In this document: piece by piece, positions 24,229 to 37,348 of the stretch | How the letters are laid out: each line of letters starts with the position of its first letter | Numbering within the stretch: position 1 is the first letter of the stretch | Assembly: GCA_950295325.1 (NCBI GenBank) | Contig: OX485806.1 | Location: 14,446,001 to 14,510,000 of the forward strand | Direction of reading: 5' to 3' | Length of the DNA: 64,000 nt | Origin: Polytrichum commune | Taxonomy: Eukaryota; Streptophyta; Polytrichopsida; Polytrichales; Polytrichaceae | The notes under the pieces: generated by a model | Seen by the model: only the letters and a program-made list of their open reading frames with translations | Database searches by the model: none | Told to the model about the DNA's origin: nothing | Program-made: the position numbers and the translations under genes

Positions 24229-27200
24229 TTATAGAGGCTGAATATGACACCTGCAAACACAGCAGCACAACCAGTAAATTAATGAAACTGATGTGCCACA
24301 AGCCCATTAAATGAGCTGAGACATAATTAAACACATATTGCAGTTAACCGCAAAGTCCCTCAAAGAGCGACCAAACCAGGAGTTCCAGCACTCTTTAACA
24401 GACTTATCCATTGAGAGCCCCATTTTGAAACTCTTGGACCTCCTCAGAGTCCACAAAACCTTAGAGAACCTTAGGATCTAAAACAGGGTCTAACCCATAG
24501 GACCTGTCACCCTAAATCCCGGCTTGGCCTATACAAGGCTAGCTTGGCCCACCAATCCCAGATTGACAAGCTAGAAAGCTGGTATTTTAGATCCCTGCCC
24601 CACTCTTTTTAGCATGTTAATTTGAGCGTGAAGAAAACTTGGGTGACTTTGTGCATAAGCTCTCAAATACATCCTTTAGCCAACTCACCTGGAGTTTGCC
24701 CCGGAGACTTTTTGGATAACTCTAATCTAAGAGTATTTCTTTCTACCACAAAATAATGATAAGTGCAAATCTAAGTACAATCAATCTGTAAGGTTATTCC
24801 CAATAATATGCCCCTCTGAACCAAAGGAAGTGGCACAAAGTGGGGGAGAGAACCATACCCAAGGAGACCACGACCTGACCACCTCCTCGGTGTAACAGTC
24901 AAATGTACAGATTCACCTCGCCTAAGTACCACCACATGTAGTCCTTGCCCCTCGTTGTCTTGCCCTTCTCGGGCAAGCCGCATTAGAAGGTTATCACCTC
25001 CATCCACACTCCCAAACTTCAGTAGCTGATCCCCAACAAGGACACCATCCATTGCTGCTGGAGAGCCCTCCGTCACTTCATCAAATACAGCAATAGGAAG
25101 GGTTGCCTCACCAGCATCTTCGTCCATAGGGCTAGGCCCCTCAGAGTTTGTGTGGTGGCCAATCTCTGAAGAGATATCCATAGCTCCTACTCTTGACACT
25201 GGCCTTGCCTCCTGTCTTTCTGCTTTTCACATTTGCCACGTAGAAATCAGAGTGTGTACCAGCAAGTGTTCTGGCCAAGAATTCCTGATGTGTACTTAAA
25301 CTCAGCCATTAGGAAGGTGACAGTGTAGACAACTATTCTATAGCCTGGAAATGGACATTTAAAGACAACTAGACACTAGAAATAGCATCAGAGGCCCTGA
25401 ATTATTTTAGTGAGGTCGGCATCAGACCTCAACCTTGTAAGCAACTTATTTTTATTCGAGCCCCTTCATCTACAATGGATGAGTTTACATAGACGCCAAG
25501 AATCCCAAGTTGTGTTGCCCTAGCACACTGCTGACAAGTCCTACTGATCAGGACTCCTAACAGCCATAGTTGGAGTTATTACTTAAACTATCCAATTGAG
25601 AGTCTGCAATGCTAGATTGTCTAGAATCAAACGGCCTGCTCATGGTCAATATCCTGGCCGGATATATATTACCCTGTTGAACATAATCTAGAAAAGGTCT
25701 AATGGGCTCAATTTACAACCTATGTAAACAATTTCTACGAGTCCTCACCATTTAATAGTTATGGGTTTGAAACTATAGTTAGCACTTTATCTCATGTCAG
25801 GTCAAGGAGAAGTTTAAAATAAAGTCATATGTGACATTGAGGGCCAATATACTAAGCACATATTTGCATCAAAGGGCACCCATGTCATGTATTTGAATCC
25901 ATACCTTCAATACATTAACAGACTACAAAAAGTGCACTTGATGATTACATTAATTTCAGAGTGTCACTTTTGATCAAAATTAGCTAAAGACGAAGTTATG
26001 TAGCTCAACTACATGTTTTTGTGCATGGAGAGCCCTAGATAGGGCCTCTCAGAATCTTAGAGGTTGAGGACCGAATTATCAAAAGACAAAAATCTTATGA
26101 AATTAATACCCTCTCCTATGCAGGATGGATTAAGCTTAGTCTCACAATACACAAGAAAAAAATACTGGAACCTATATATAATCTTACAACAATGGTACTA
26201 ATGAGGATGTAAGTACTCTTTTGTGCAGACTGGATGTTACTCCAGTTGTAGTAAGTACTGAGGTTAATCAGAAATTAAATACAGGATCAAAAATTGAGAG
26301 AGATGCTCCGCTTCGAGTAAAACTTGGAAATATCGTACATTTGGGAATTTATGGTAAGAAAAGGAAGAACTAAGTTAGGGTTGCAGACCTGCATGCCTCT
26401 CAGATACTGTTGACTCTTTCGAAAAACCTCCAGAGTGCAAAGTGATCAGATTTTTCTCAATTGCGGCAGTGATCTCCTTATAATCATTTCGAAGAACTAC
26501 ACCCACACCAGCATTCATTTTTCAGTGCTTTAAGACACATATCTAATCGCAGCATTGCAGCGTCTATGATATTCAATCCTTTCTATAGCATTGTCTTTCT
26601 ATCCAGCCACCAGGAAGATGAAATCATGCCGCTATATATTCTACATTGGACAGTGATAGCTGTTGCATTCCATAGTCTTGCAATTAAGACCCCTATACAT
26701 GGTAACAGATCATAAGCCTACAGGAATTCTAAATCCCAAACAGAGTCAATGTGGTAGCTGCACAGAGCACTTGAATGGCTGCTGTTGGAGGATAGTCAAG
26801 AGAAATGGATAGAAAGCTTGTGTGAACCTCAGACCATTCGTACCCTGTGAATCATCTAGTAGACACTTTAAACAATTTGCAGGTGAATCCAACAAGAGAT
26901 CAAACCTGATAAACGTTGCCGGTCTGATCTTACTGCAGTGATGTCCAAATCTGATCTTGGAAAGCCCTAAAGCATGAAAAAGCCAGTTCAGGTAAGAATC
27001 TCTGTGGTTTTGTAGTTCATCTCAGTCTATCCAAAAAAAGTCTATATGCTTCACATCACCCTGAATCAGAAAAGATTTATTGATGTTCGAGATGTGTCCT
27101 CAACTATTTGTTGCTTTGCAATGGCCTTCCCTCAACAGGTGATATTAATGCAGCAGAAAATATTTCCCTCAATTTTAACTTCATTGAGTACAGCCGACTT

Positions 27201-28890
27201 AATGATTAGAAGCTGGACATGAATTTCAAGATGGAGAATTATATTGACTACAGCAGTGCGTTGACAAATTGAACACATAGAAGAACACTACAAGAACGAA
27301 AAAGTGGAACATCATTTTGCAATGCCAGAATTCCGATTTACAGCCTTAGATTACCTTCCAAATTGGAACACTTCTTACCTATGCAAAATAAGGTCTTAGT
27401 TGATACGAATAATGACATACTTAGTTTACAAAAGGCAACCTCTCCAGAGTCTTCTGCTCAAAGATCATACCCAATATTTAGGATTTACTACCAAACAGAG
27501 GTGAACAAACCAAAACTGCCTGCACCGGCAATTCCTCTCAATCACCCTATCGATCCTGAAAGAAACCAAGACTACAGTCCTTGCTTGGGTTCGCTTCTCC
27601 CTGCATGAGGGCACACTTCCATGTGCCAGCAGAGTCGGTGAAAACCACTACACAAAATTTTGGATCCCCTTCCACATGGAAATGTGTACGGATTTTTCCC
27701 AGAAAGTAGAATCAGTGGCTGGCATGATTGTAGGGGAATATTGAAGTTCGAGGAGGGGGACATGACTGCCTCTCTATTCCGGAACCTAGAAATTGACTTT
27801 CATTTGAGCAGATAAAATTTGACCTTTATAAACATGTTGGTGTTAACCTGAGATTGTTGTATTTTGAACTAATTTTTTGGCCAGGGTGGCATATTGTTAT
27901 TATTTGAACCTTGCCTGAAGTTTTCATATTTTTTGGATTTATTTTCACTTTTCTAGAATCTCAAGATATAAAGTTCACTAAATCCACTAACGAAATGAGT
28001 AAGTGTGAGGTAGGGAACAAGGAAAGTTAACTCTATCATATGTCAGCCCCCCACACCATATGGAAGTGCTTCGCCAAGAAGATGCTTGAAGATATTCGAG
28101 AAGCTTCGCCAATATTGGAGATGTCTATTTCGCTATGCTGGAAGCACCGGTGCATTGCATGGAAATGTGCCCTAATCATGAAGGAGAATGAGGATAACCT
28201 CACATCTTTCCCACGCATTGCAAACTAGATTCCACAACTTGAGAGATACACAATTTCCATCGAGAAGAGATTATGCCTTAGGGTGTACCAGAAATTCAAA
28301 CACATCCATCTCACTCATTAAAATGTCGTATCGTTCATTAAATTGTCTACAAAAACTCTAGATGATGTGCAAAATCTCTTTCCGGTCGGTGGACAGGAAA
28401 CTACGTTCGCTTGTCCAGCCAGGTTCACCGAGTGGTTATTATCTAGTACGCAATTATACACACTCTCCTTTCAAAAATTCCAGTGATGGAGCGACGGCTT
28501 TCCCTTGGAGTCGACAAAATTGCCCTGCAGGCCAGGGCCGTTGGGAACACATCCATCTCACTCACAAATATGTCATATCGTTGACTAGATTGTTTACAAA
28601 AGCTCCAAATGATGTACAAAATCTCTTCCCGGTGGAAATTACGTTCGCTCGACCGGCTCCATCAAGTGGCCATTATCTAGTACGCAATTACACACACTCT
28701 CCATGATCACAAGCCTACCAGAATTTCAGTGCTGGAGCGAATACCTCACCTCGGAGTCGACAAGATTTCCTTGCAGACCAGGGCCGTTGGGGACGCACAA
28801 GCGGCTGATGATTCCGTCCATCTCCGCCTCGATGGACTGCCGTTTGTCCATCATTGTGACCGTCTCCGCCTTCACGTTCGCTCCAACCAT
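24229..28890 (-). CDS. PSMD9: 26S proteasome non-ATPase subunit 9 / Nas2-type assembly chaperone, 5 exons
   Basis: Assembly chaperone of the 19S proteasome base; in yeast and mammals it binds the C-terminal tail of ATPase Rpt5 through a PDZ domain. Exons on the minus strand: 28890-28750, 26966-26906, 26496-26389, 25219-24859 and 24250-24229. They total 693 nt in one frame, 230 residues plus TAA, matching the usual family length of about 220-230. Exon 1 holds the N-terminal helix ('RQSIEAEMDGIISRL'); exon 2 'GFPRSDLDITAVRSDRQRL'; exon 3 'VLRNDYKEITAAIEKNL'; exon 4 the PDZ domain ('GSPAAMDGVLVGDQLLKFG'). The 22-nt last exon completes the hallmark ending 'GRGLLG-CHIQPL'. Introns begin with GT and end with AG, and phases agree throughout. 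Intron 1 contains a partial duplication of exon 1. Confidence 0.94.
28301..28797 (-). repeat. Tandem duplication (about 247 bp x 2) including part of PSMD9 exon 1
   Basis: Units at about 28,301-28,547 and 28,548-28,797. Both contain 'cacatccatctcact', 'gtacgcaattacacacactc' or a one-base variant, and 'ccagggccgttggg'. The right unit overlaps true exon 1 of PSMD9. The left unit carries a diverged exon 1 fragment encoding 'CVPNGPGLQGNFVDSK' and lies in intron 1. It looks like a dead exon copy, since the GTGAGG donor after the exon is changed there. Confidence 0.75.
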
Positions 28891-28998
28891 TGTGAAAAAA
28901 AAATTCTGGTTTCCAATTCGACTCTCAAGCAATCGCCTTCCACTCCTGAAGCTCGACGATCGCTCTAAACTCCAAACCCCAGCTCTAAGTCATTCACC

Positions 28999-29007
28999 AA
29001 ACCCTAA
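28999..29007 (-). promoter_or_regulatory. Telo-box (AAACCCTAA) upstream of PSMD9
   Basis: AAACCCTAA lies about 110 bp upstream of the PSMD9 start codon. Telo-boxes are common near the transcription start of plant housekeeping genes such as ribosomal and proteasome genes. The function here is inferred only from motif and position. Confidence 0.45.
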
Positions 29008-29171
29008 CGCAACACCATTGGGAAGGAGGGAGCGAAGGGCTCCTAGGCTTTCTGTGTCACCGAAATCTAGGAACGTCGTACATCGCTGACCATTTTATTT
29101 CAAGTGACCATTCGAGTCACATGTTCATTCCCTACCAGGCAAGCGGCTTCGTTTGAAATTAGGATGGAATC

Positions 29172-30606
29172 TAAGGGCCGGTTCACACGGGTCCTAAGTC
29201 CCAAGTTCACTTGAGGTCAATCCGTGCAATCTCAGCCGTTGAGAGCATGGAAGTTCGGACTTACCACTTCACATGGGTCCCAAGTCTTGAGGCTTAGTTT
29301 ATACACAGCCCGAGCACCGGCCTTATTCATGTGTAATCAAGCCCTCGATCCGGTCCAACTTTATCAACTTTTTTGCGGGCCCAACTTTGTCACTGTAAAG
29401 TGATGAGTCCTCAATTTAGGTCTCAATGTTCTTGAGGGGAAATTTTAGTGAAGAGAATTAACCTTTTATGGATTGACGATAAAGATGTTCATTATCCAAC
29501 GGATGAGCTCAACCCGGCTCATGTTGAGAGTTCAAACCAAAGAAAAGCTTCTTCTGATTTCTTCAAGCTAGCTCGAAGGTTTGGCGTCAAAATCGTGCCA
29601 TCTAGGACACCACATGGGATGAATGAGTGTTTGGCCCAACCCTAGTATAAAGCCCTTGGGACCAGATTTTGATGAAACCAACGATCCTATTGGGCCAAAT
29701 TTTAGAGTTTGGGCCAGCCCTCAATCTAGCTCCAACTGTAAAGTGGGCTTATTAGTCCCAAGTATGACTTGGATGCCTACATGGCATCACTTTTTGGAGG
29801 TGAAGCTTGGGACTTGTGTTGAGAGTTGGTACATCAAAAAACTAAGGTAGATGAGGCTAATGTGAACATCTCCATCCATTTGGATTCATCAAGTTGATGG
29901 ATTCAAGCATTAAAAGTTTGAGCATGTTAGCAATTATGAAATGGGAACCAAAGAATTTAAAATTAATGAAATTGGAGTTGACGTTCAATGTTGTGTAAGT
30001 GGAAGACATCACTTGCAAATTCTACATGGGTCATTTGCCAATGAAAATCAAGTTTAATGCCAATATTGATTGTGTCATGTCTCTAAAGTGGTCACATGTA
30101 AGATAAAATATTGCCAAATTGGCTTTTCATAGTAGAATATCCAATATACAAGTTGGCCGGCACCTCACAACCACATGCCACTTCTTAATCTACCCAAATT
30201 GTCACCTCCTAATTTGCCTGGCTCACCCACAATAATCAACCGCATTGAAGCTCAATGGGCAGCACTCCTGATTATGGAGGATGGTGGGTGTAGTTTGATT
30301 TATGCGAAGGTGATTAACCCAAATATCATCAAGGTGGTGGCTATATCGGCATGTATTACTCATCCACCGAATTAGGGCAATTGTATTGTTGATTAGGAGT
30401 CAAAAATAGGTGTCCAATTAAAGAAATCTAATCGAATTAACCTCATCTACCTTAGACCCAACTCTTAACAAAAGTCCTTGGAATTATTTTGCATAAAATA
30501 ATCAACATCTAACTATACTGCATATAAACCATACATGAATGGTTTTTTGAGGCTCAAAAGTTGGGACTTTGCCTCCATGTTGGGACCACATGTGAACTAG
30601 CCATAA
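29172..30606. mobile_element. Possible nonautonomous Harbinger-like element with degenerate inverted ends
   Basis: The left end 'GGGCCGGTTCACACGGGTCC' follows TAA. The right end, reversed, reads 'GGCTAGTTCACATGTGGTCC' next to TAA at 30,604-30,606. The alignment of the two ends is imperfect. The interior has no recognisable coding sequence; short frames at 29.4-29.9 kb and 30.2 kb are unassigned. Confidence 0.45.
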
Positions 30607-30915
30607 GGGTGGGTTTACACTTGGGTCCAAGACTAAAGAACTGTAGAATCAAGTGAACCCGTTAGTCAAGAGCAAACTTTTGGACCCAGGAAGTTTGTAG
30701 TAGGGTCCAAGTCCAAGGTAAATGAAAGACTAAAATGGCGCTAGTGTGTCATCACTTTCTGCCAAAGCTTGGCAGTCCCCACTTCAAGAAAATACTTGTA
30801 GTTTGAGAAACTAACCTCCAAACTTGGGTCCAATGTTAAGTGCAAAAATGAAATCCATTAAGGTTTGTTTTGGGTTCCAAGTCTTCTAGATCCATACCCT
30901 AATGTAAACCCACCC
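30607..30915. mobile_element. MITE with 13-bp terminal inverted repeats and TAA target duplication
   Basis: The perfect terminal inverted repeat GGGTGGGTTTACA (30,607-30,619) pairs with TGTAAACCCACCC (30,903-30,915). TAA flanks both ends (30,604-30,606 and 30,916-30,918). A 3-bp TWA duplication is the signature of PIF/Harbinger (Tourist-like) elements. Length 309 bp, noncoding. Confidence 0.85.
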
Positions 30916-30918
30916 TAA

Positions 30919-32243
30919 GGTATGTTACAATTGTGGTTAATCTTCTTAATTAGACACTTACGTTATATTTGAGTGGTATATGGCAAGGCTTATAATTAAG
31001 ATTGGCTTATAGAAAGATATGTGTTTCAATGAGATTGAACTATGTACAGTTTTCAAACCCTTTTCAAACTCAATTCAATAGTGCTAAACATAATTGAGAA
31101 GGCCTATGCGATTGCTTAAAGAGAAAGATTATCTTAAAATTTGACCTTTTATTTTTGTAGCTCAAATCAAATTCCAAACCTTGGAATGACAATATTTGCA
31201 ATTTGAAGTCACTAACTAGATGAAACAATTCATGAGCTAATCCAACAATCAAAGGTGTATGTGAACTTGGAAGTGCCTACAAGAAGGTCGAATTTTTTCA
31301 ATCAAATAATGGCATTGGGGAACTCTTCGACATGACAACCACAACATTCTCAAGTGGTTGGAAGACTCCTCATGTTAAACTAGTATTGTATCCTTGCCAA
31401 CTTAATCCAAAATAAATTGGTTTTCATTTTATTTCTACCCCCTCCCCCCCAGAATATATATATATATATATATATATATATCAATTAAGTGATTCTTGTT
31501 GATTTTAGTGTTGGTTCATGTCCTCCCTATGTCTTAAGACAAAAGACAATACTTATGAGGACCCCATAAGAGATGGCAACTTTGCACTAGCTTATCTTGA
31601 TTCCTAGAAACAAGGACCCCATTATTGCAAGCCCACAATCACCCCCCTTTTTTGTTCTCTTTCTTTGTTGCTAGAATGTTGTTATGGTAGAGATAGCCTT
31701 GAAATAACAAGCCCCGTGTTGGGTTGGGACTTGAGTTTATGCCATTTGGACGTGCTTAACTGACTGAACCATGACCCTATCATGCGGGGAAGGGGTGTCA
31801 GGCCGTGACGGGTTGCAAGGGTAACCAAATTAGGGTTTACAAGAAAGGTTGCATTTATTAGACATGCAAGGCCTAATAAACACTCAATCCTTGCATACAA
31901 TCAAATGAAGCCACGGAGGAGCCAATGCTATTTGGAGAGAAAGCCGAAGGTTCAAATTTGCTCACTAGGGTTTAGCATTTAGGGTTCAGAAGCAAGACAT
32001 TTTACTTATGCATGCTCTACTTAACTAAGAATCAAATACATGTTGAAACACAGCATTCGCCTTCATCTGAATCCACAGAACACTTTCTCCTCCCCACGCC
32101 CAAGAATCGACACTCGTTCTAGCACAAGGCAATTCCTGGGTGTCCGGAGCCAAACAAACATAGCTCGATGACTTGCAATGCATCCAGGAGTGCGAGGATT
32201 GTCATTCAACTCCTTACCAGGATTGACCAAGTGAAGCCACTAT
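30919..32243. other. AT-rich intergenic DNA with a (TA)n microsatellite
   Basis: No gene signal is seen. A (TA)n run of about 14 units lies at 31,454-31,481, preceded by a short C-rich tract. Frames on either strand are short and lack family motifs. Confidence 0.6.
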
Positions 32244-32807
32244 GGGGCACTTTATATTAGGCCCATTTGGCGGCTGTCCCATTTGGAGTTGAGCCCACTT
32301 GGACTTGAAGTGGGCCTTAATTTTAGCCCTACTTTACAAAGTGGGCCATTGAGTGGACCTTGCAATATAAAGTCCATAGGCCCACTTGTAGGGCCCAAAT
32401 TGGAAATTCTACTTTAAAGTGGGCCTTCCAAATGGGCCTAGGGACTTTATATTGTAAGGCCCAATCCACGGCTCACTTTGTCTTAAATGAATTATACCCT
32501 TGCTTGAACTAAAGTCATAAAGTCATAAATGACTATATGACGGAAGTTGGGTGAAGTGGGCCGTAGGTGCGAAGTGGGTCTCCATAAACCCTCGACCCAT
32601 TTTTTTGCCTTCGGCCCAATTTTTTTCCCTCCAAAACGCCGCCATGTCACCCGCCACGCAAGCTTTAGGAGAAGTGAGCCGACTCTCAATATAATAAAGC
32701 CCTTGGGCCCATATTAGGGCCCATTTGGGCAATCTAAGCACTCTCATTGGTTGATGCCTAGGGTTTGAAAATGGGCCCTAGAAATGGGCCCTAATATAAA
32801 GTGCCCC
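32244..32807. mobile_element. Fold-back MITE with 18-bp perfect terminal inverted repeats
   Basis: GGGGCACTTTATATTAGG at 32,244-32,261 is exactly inverted at 32,790-32,807. The flanks are TAT and TAA, close to a Harbinger-type TWA duplication. A second, inner inverted repeat ('caatataaagtccataggcc' near 32,365 against its complement near 32,440) and many 'gggcc'/'ggccc' blocks make the element strongly self-complementary. Length about 564 bp, noncoding. Confidence 0.78.
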
Positions 32808-32903
32808 TAAGAACCTCCCTGGCGAGAGAGCCAATAGGTTCAAAACTCCCCACTAGGGTTTGATGTTGAAGGTAAGATAAGTAAGAAGTTTATCTTCCAC
32901 TTA

Positions 32904-33440
32904 GGGCCGCTTCACACCTAGAGGCCGGGCCAATTCCTCTTGAGGCCGATCGCATGAAATTTCAGCCCCTTTTGGGTTGGAGGCCGGCCTCAACTACACA
33001 TTATAATAACATTATAATGGGGCGCAATTTTTCCATATGTAAAGGTCATAGGGCCAAGAAGTTAGGCCGATTCAATAAATCTAGCATAATCCAATGGATC
33101 TAGCATAATCTAGCATAGAGCCGTTCATATTTCCACATAATCCAATGGATATAGTTTGCTGAAAAAATCATATTTTACTAATAAAAAGATTTTTTTAATT
33201 GAAATGTGGCATTGCCCCCAAGGCCAAGAATTGGCCCTCCATTTTGGGTGCATCCAATTCGATGAGCTCGGGCCGTGTCAGACCATGCATTTTTCGATTA
33301 AGAAATTCATACCACCAAATCGGCCCGGCCTCCAGGTGTAAAGGGGTTGAGACCGATTTCAGCCTTTTGGCCAATCACAAGTGAGGATTTCAAGCCTCTT
33401 ACACAATGAAATGGCCCAGCCTCTAGGTGTAAAGCGGCCC
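32904..33440. mobile_element. Tourist/Harbinger-like MITE with 28-bp inverted ends and TTA duplication
   Basis: The left end begins 'GGGCCGCTTCACACCTAGAG' (32,904). The right end, reversed, begins 'GGGCCGCTTTACACCTAGAG' (33,440). The ends match at about 26 of 28 positions and are flanked by identical TTA trinucleotides (32,901-32,903 and 33,441-33,443). Length 537 bp. The short frames inside (33,156-33,384) appear noncoding. Confidence 0.85.
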
Positions 33441-33443
33441 TTA

Positions 33444-36400
33444 CTCTCCATAAGACGTTTGGAACACAAAGATTGCCATCCTTGTTGTAGCGGATTCCCT
33501 TGTTGAAGGGATGCATTCGTCGTAGTCTGGATGTCGAGAGAAAGTTGCTTGCTCGAGGGTAGCATCACATTCGACGTGCTCTCATGAAACGGACTCCAAG
33601 AATTTGGTGTTGCATGAACACCAGATTCGTGTGCACATCAACAAACCCCTCATGCTATACCACGACTTGTCATGGTAAGCATTTGGGTAACAGGCTCACA
33701 TTCATGCCGGTACAATGTACGGGCGTATTTTTTTCTTTTTTCTTTCTTCTTGCACATCAGCAAAAGACTATACTAGCGGGAGACATAATTTCTTCACAAA
33801 GGTTGGAAGCATGCTCAAAGTTTCCAACTAACTAACAATGCAAATCCGGGTATCTTGCTTCTCACAACCAAGGCCCATGCACTAGCTAGGTACATCAACT
33901 TCAGATAATACAGTCAACTCAATGTGCACTATGTTGTCCAAAACATGTAAGGTGTGCCGCCCTATTTTTGTGGACTACATCTTGAGCAATGTTTTCTATT
34001 TGTAGGCATTGGCATTTGGCATGACTTTTTTAAGTATGATGGTAGAGTGTTCTATGGTAGGTTTCAAAAGGCCTCATTTTAGACTTGAACAACTCCAATC
34101 GTAAAATCAAATCGTGTCTATCTATCACCTCTTACTTGATCTTTACACACTCCCATCATGTGTCTTGGAACCGACACCTAACGAGCTAATAACACACTGG
34201 CTTAGTTCTAGATATCCTCACCAAGTGTCCTATATCCGACACTCTAATCCTATATAAGCCAGCCAACCAACCAACCATAGCAAAGGAATAGGAAGGGATT
34301 TTCTTATTCTTGAAATCATGCTTACTTGATCATATTTAGAGTGATTTTAAAAATAAAATAAAATAAAGTACTTGCCTCTGCCATGTAAGTGCTTCATGAA
34401 GATGGGCTCCACCTAATTCCGACACCTCCACTCCCTCATTAGTTTATTGCATTGGGAACTTTGGAACCCTAGGACCCTATTTTTGGAATTTGTTCCCTAG
34501 AGCACAAAAAGAGGGCACCCCTAACATTATCATGGCAACATATCTTACCTCCAACACTAAAATAGTTACCTAGTGGTTACCATAGTGGTGACAATAATCA
34601 TCTAGGTTTGTCAATAGTGCCAGATTACTTGATCTCAATTACAAAATTGCAATTAACCTAAGGTAGCAACACATCAAACAAAGAAGTTAACGTATTTGGC
34701 ATACATGTGTAGCTGTATGAACCAAAAAAAATTAATCCCATACAGATTACAAAAAACTAGTTGCACTGCAAGTTCTTTTTGTTTTTTCCCCTATTATTAA
34801 AATAAATACAAATTTTTGAAGTGGAAATTTTGTTGTCACCCCTAGTTGTGACATAGTCTACCCTATTACCAATACCTACAACATTACATGTCGAAAATGA
34901 AAGTATTCGCTCACAAGTTTTTGTAAAAAAATCACGGAAATGGGTCCCGCCCACTTTGATTGTTGGGGTATTTAAGATCTTGTTTTGGGGGTTCTCTTGA
35001 CTTAAGATGCTCCTATCTTAATGTCTTCCTTTGCAATCCAAATAGCAATGGAAATGGCAGTACCAATCAAAACAACATTGAACTCAAAGGTTACCGCCAT
35101 CATAAACCAAGGTTCATTTGTACAAGATTTCTTCCTGTGCTTATGGGTGGACTTTGGAGGTTGCCAAAACCGGGAAAGCTTTGGCATGGAGCCTAATGTC
35201 ACTTTTAGAGTGTTGGCGGGGCCAAATAGGTCTACATTATATGCCCTCCACACTCTCAACAAGTTAAGCATGATCATCCACCGTTTGCTATAGTATAAGA
35301 TCCGCTTTGAGATGCCACATTTATGCATTGAATTGCCAGTGACACAATAGCTTGGTGGTCCAAATGGGCCTTGCTCGGTTGGACCCACCTAGGTTTGGGA
35401 TGCCTAGCATGGGATTGATAGCAAGTATGGGCCTTGCCCAACTTGACATGTGGTTTCTACCAATAGAAATTAAGTCTAGAATGAAACACCTTAATGGTCT
35501 ATAAGAATGTCTCTGGAATCTGAAAACATTGGCCAATAACAAAATTCTCTCTAGGTTAAACCCTCAACCCTGAACCTATTTGAATCCCAATTTAAACTAA
35601 TTTTAAAATTTGGATATTAATTTAATTTTGATTTAATAATTATTGGTTTGAATCAAGAAAATACCTCCCTAGCCATAGATTGGCCATTGAGTTTCCACCT
35701 TGGTGCAATCGTCAATATATTTGAAGGCAACGAATGTGAATTTTGTGACAAATTAGCACATGTTTTGAAGAATTTTCTTGTTTGTTCAAACACACCTACG
35801 CTAATTTACTGATATATTGTGATCTTCCAATTAATTTGAGCCACGAATTAGTATAACTTACCTTGAGTCATGATGGTCACCATAAATCACAATATTAATG
35901 CAACTATAAAGTTAACACTTATGGACTTATTATTGACCTACATATAAACAAATATAACAAAAGTATAATCTATAAACTAAGTGAATTCTTTTAAATATCG
36001 CAATATTAAAGTTTGTAACTCTAACTCTCATGATCTTAATGAATAGTGTGACCTTGGTGAACTCTCACACTTGACAATACCCGTGCTCTAAATGTTTTTT
36101 TAAAATCTATCTTGAGAAATAGAATATTTTTTTAGAAATTAAAGTGAGTCACACTAAATCAACAAATAAGTGTAGTTGCTACATTGAGGATGATGAAAGG
36201 GTACCATGTCATGGATAATGTGAAAGGGTGCCACCTATCCCTCATCACCCTAAACAATTACTATGCTCTGCCTCCACGTTCTTCATCGAAATGGTGCACA
36301 CAATAAGGTTTTCCAATGTGAAATTAAGTTGACTCTTTAATCTCTAGTGGTTCATCCTTGAATGCAAATTAATTCCAAGAGGAAGCCACTCAAAGGTTTT

Positions 36401-37348
36401 ATGATGTGCAAATCTATGTCTTGCAACATGGCCATGGTATGCAATTTGATAGCAATTGGTGGATGGCCATTGGAGTGGTAGCCGTGGCATATGTAGCAAT
36501 GCTTTTATATAGAAAAATTCGAAGCAAAAATGGTACATTAGGATGCACTCATAGAGCTTGCAATTAGTGGTTAATTTTCTCATATATTGTTATTATGAGA
36601 GGACACCAATATTTGATAAACAATCGTGACATTATGATATGCTATTCTTGAATTCAAATTGCACCCAAATTGGTGACGCAAAGGGTGACAATATGTTCAT
36701 TGATCAATTTCAACCACCACAAGTCGAAGTGCATACTATCAATGTGGCGTCTGGAGAAGCTCCACATATGTGAGAGCTTCAAAAAGGAACAAATTTTTGG
36801 TCATTATGGCCTTGAACAATCCAATACCAGAACAATACATGATTCCTATAGGAATAGTTGTAGTTTTTGTGATCTTCTTTGTGTATAAAAATATGCAAAC
36901 AACTAGTAGGATGGGTCGGCAAGGTCGCCTTGGCTATTAGATAAAGTATTTTGCCAAACTCAAAGCATAACAAGAAACCGATACAAATTACACAAAATAC
37001 ACATGAAATCACTGGACTATATGGATCCACAAATACCCCTTGACATGACAATCATGTGACAACAATAATGGAAAAGACCAATGTAAGAAGTTTCTTTGAA
37101 TTTGGGTGACACTAGGAAATGAAACAAGGACTCAAAAAGTAGACATTGAAAGGGAAGGACAACACACTCTCAAGGAGAACTTCTTTGATGAACTTAATTT
37201 GAAGATCTATCTTGCCAATAATAGCGTTTTGTTTTTGAGGTGAGACCTACATAAGTAATCATGGGTGATACTTAGAAGGCGTAAGGAAATCTTGTAGGTT
37301 TTTGGCGTGCAACTAAAGTTCCATTCTTTCAATGTAAAATGAAATAAA
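33444..37348. other. Intergenic region, no recognised gene
   Basis: Low-to-moderate GC sequence with only short frames on both strands. I recognise no protein motif, RNA gene or clear repeat structure. Short overlapping frames at 34.96-35.54 kb were examined and show no family resemblance. The 35.6-36.2 kb part is strongly AT-rich. Confidence 0.5.
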
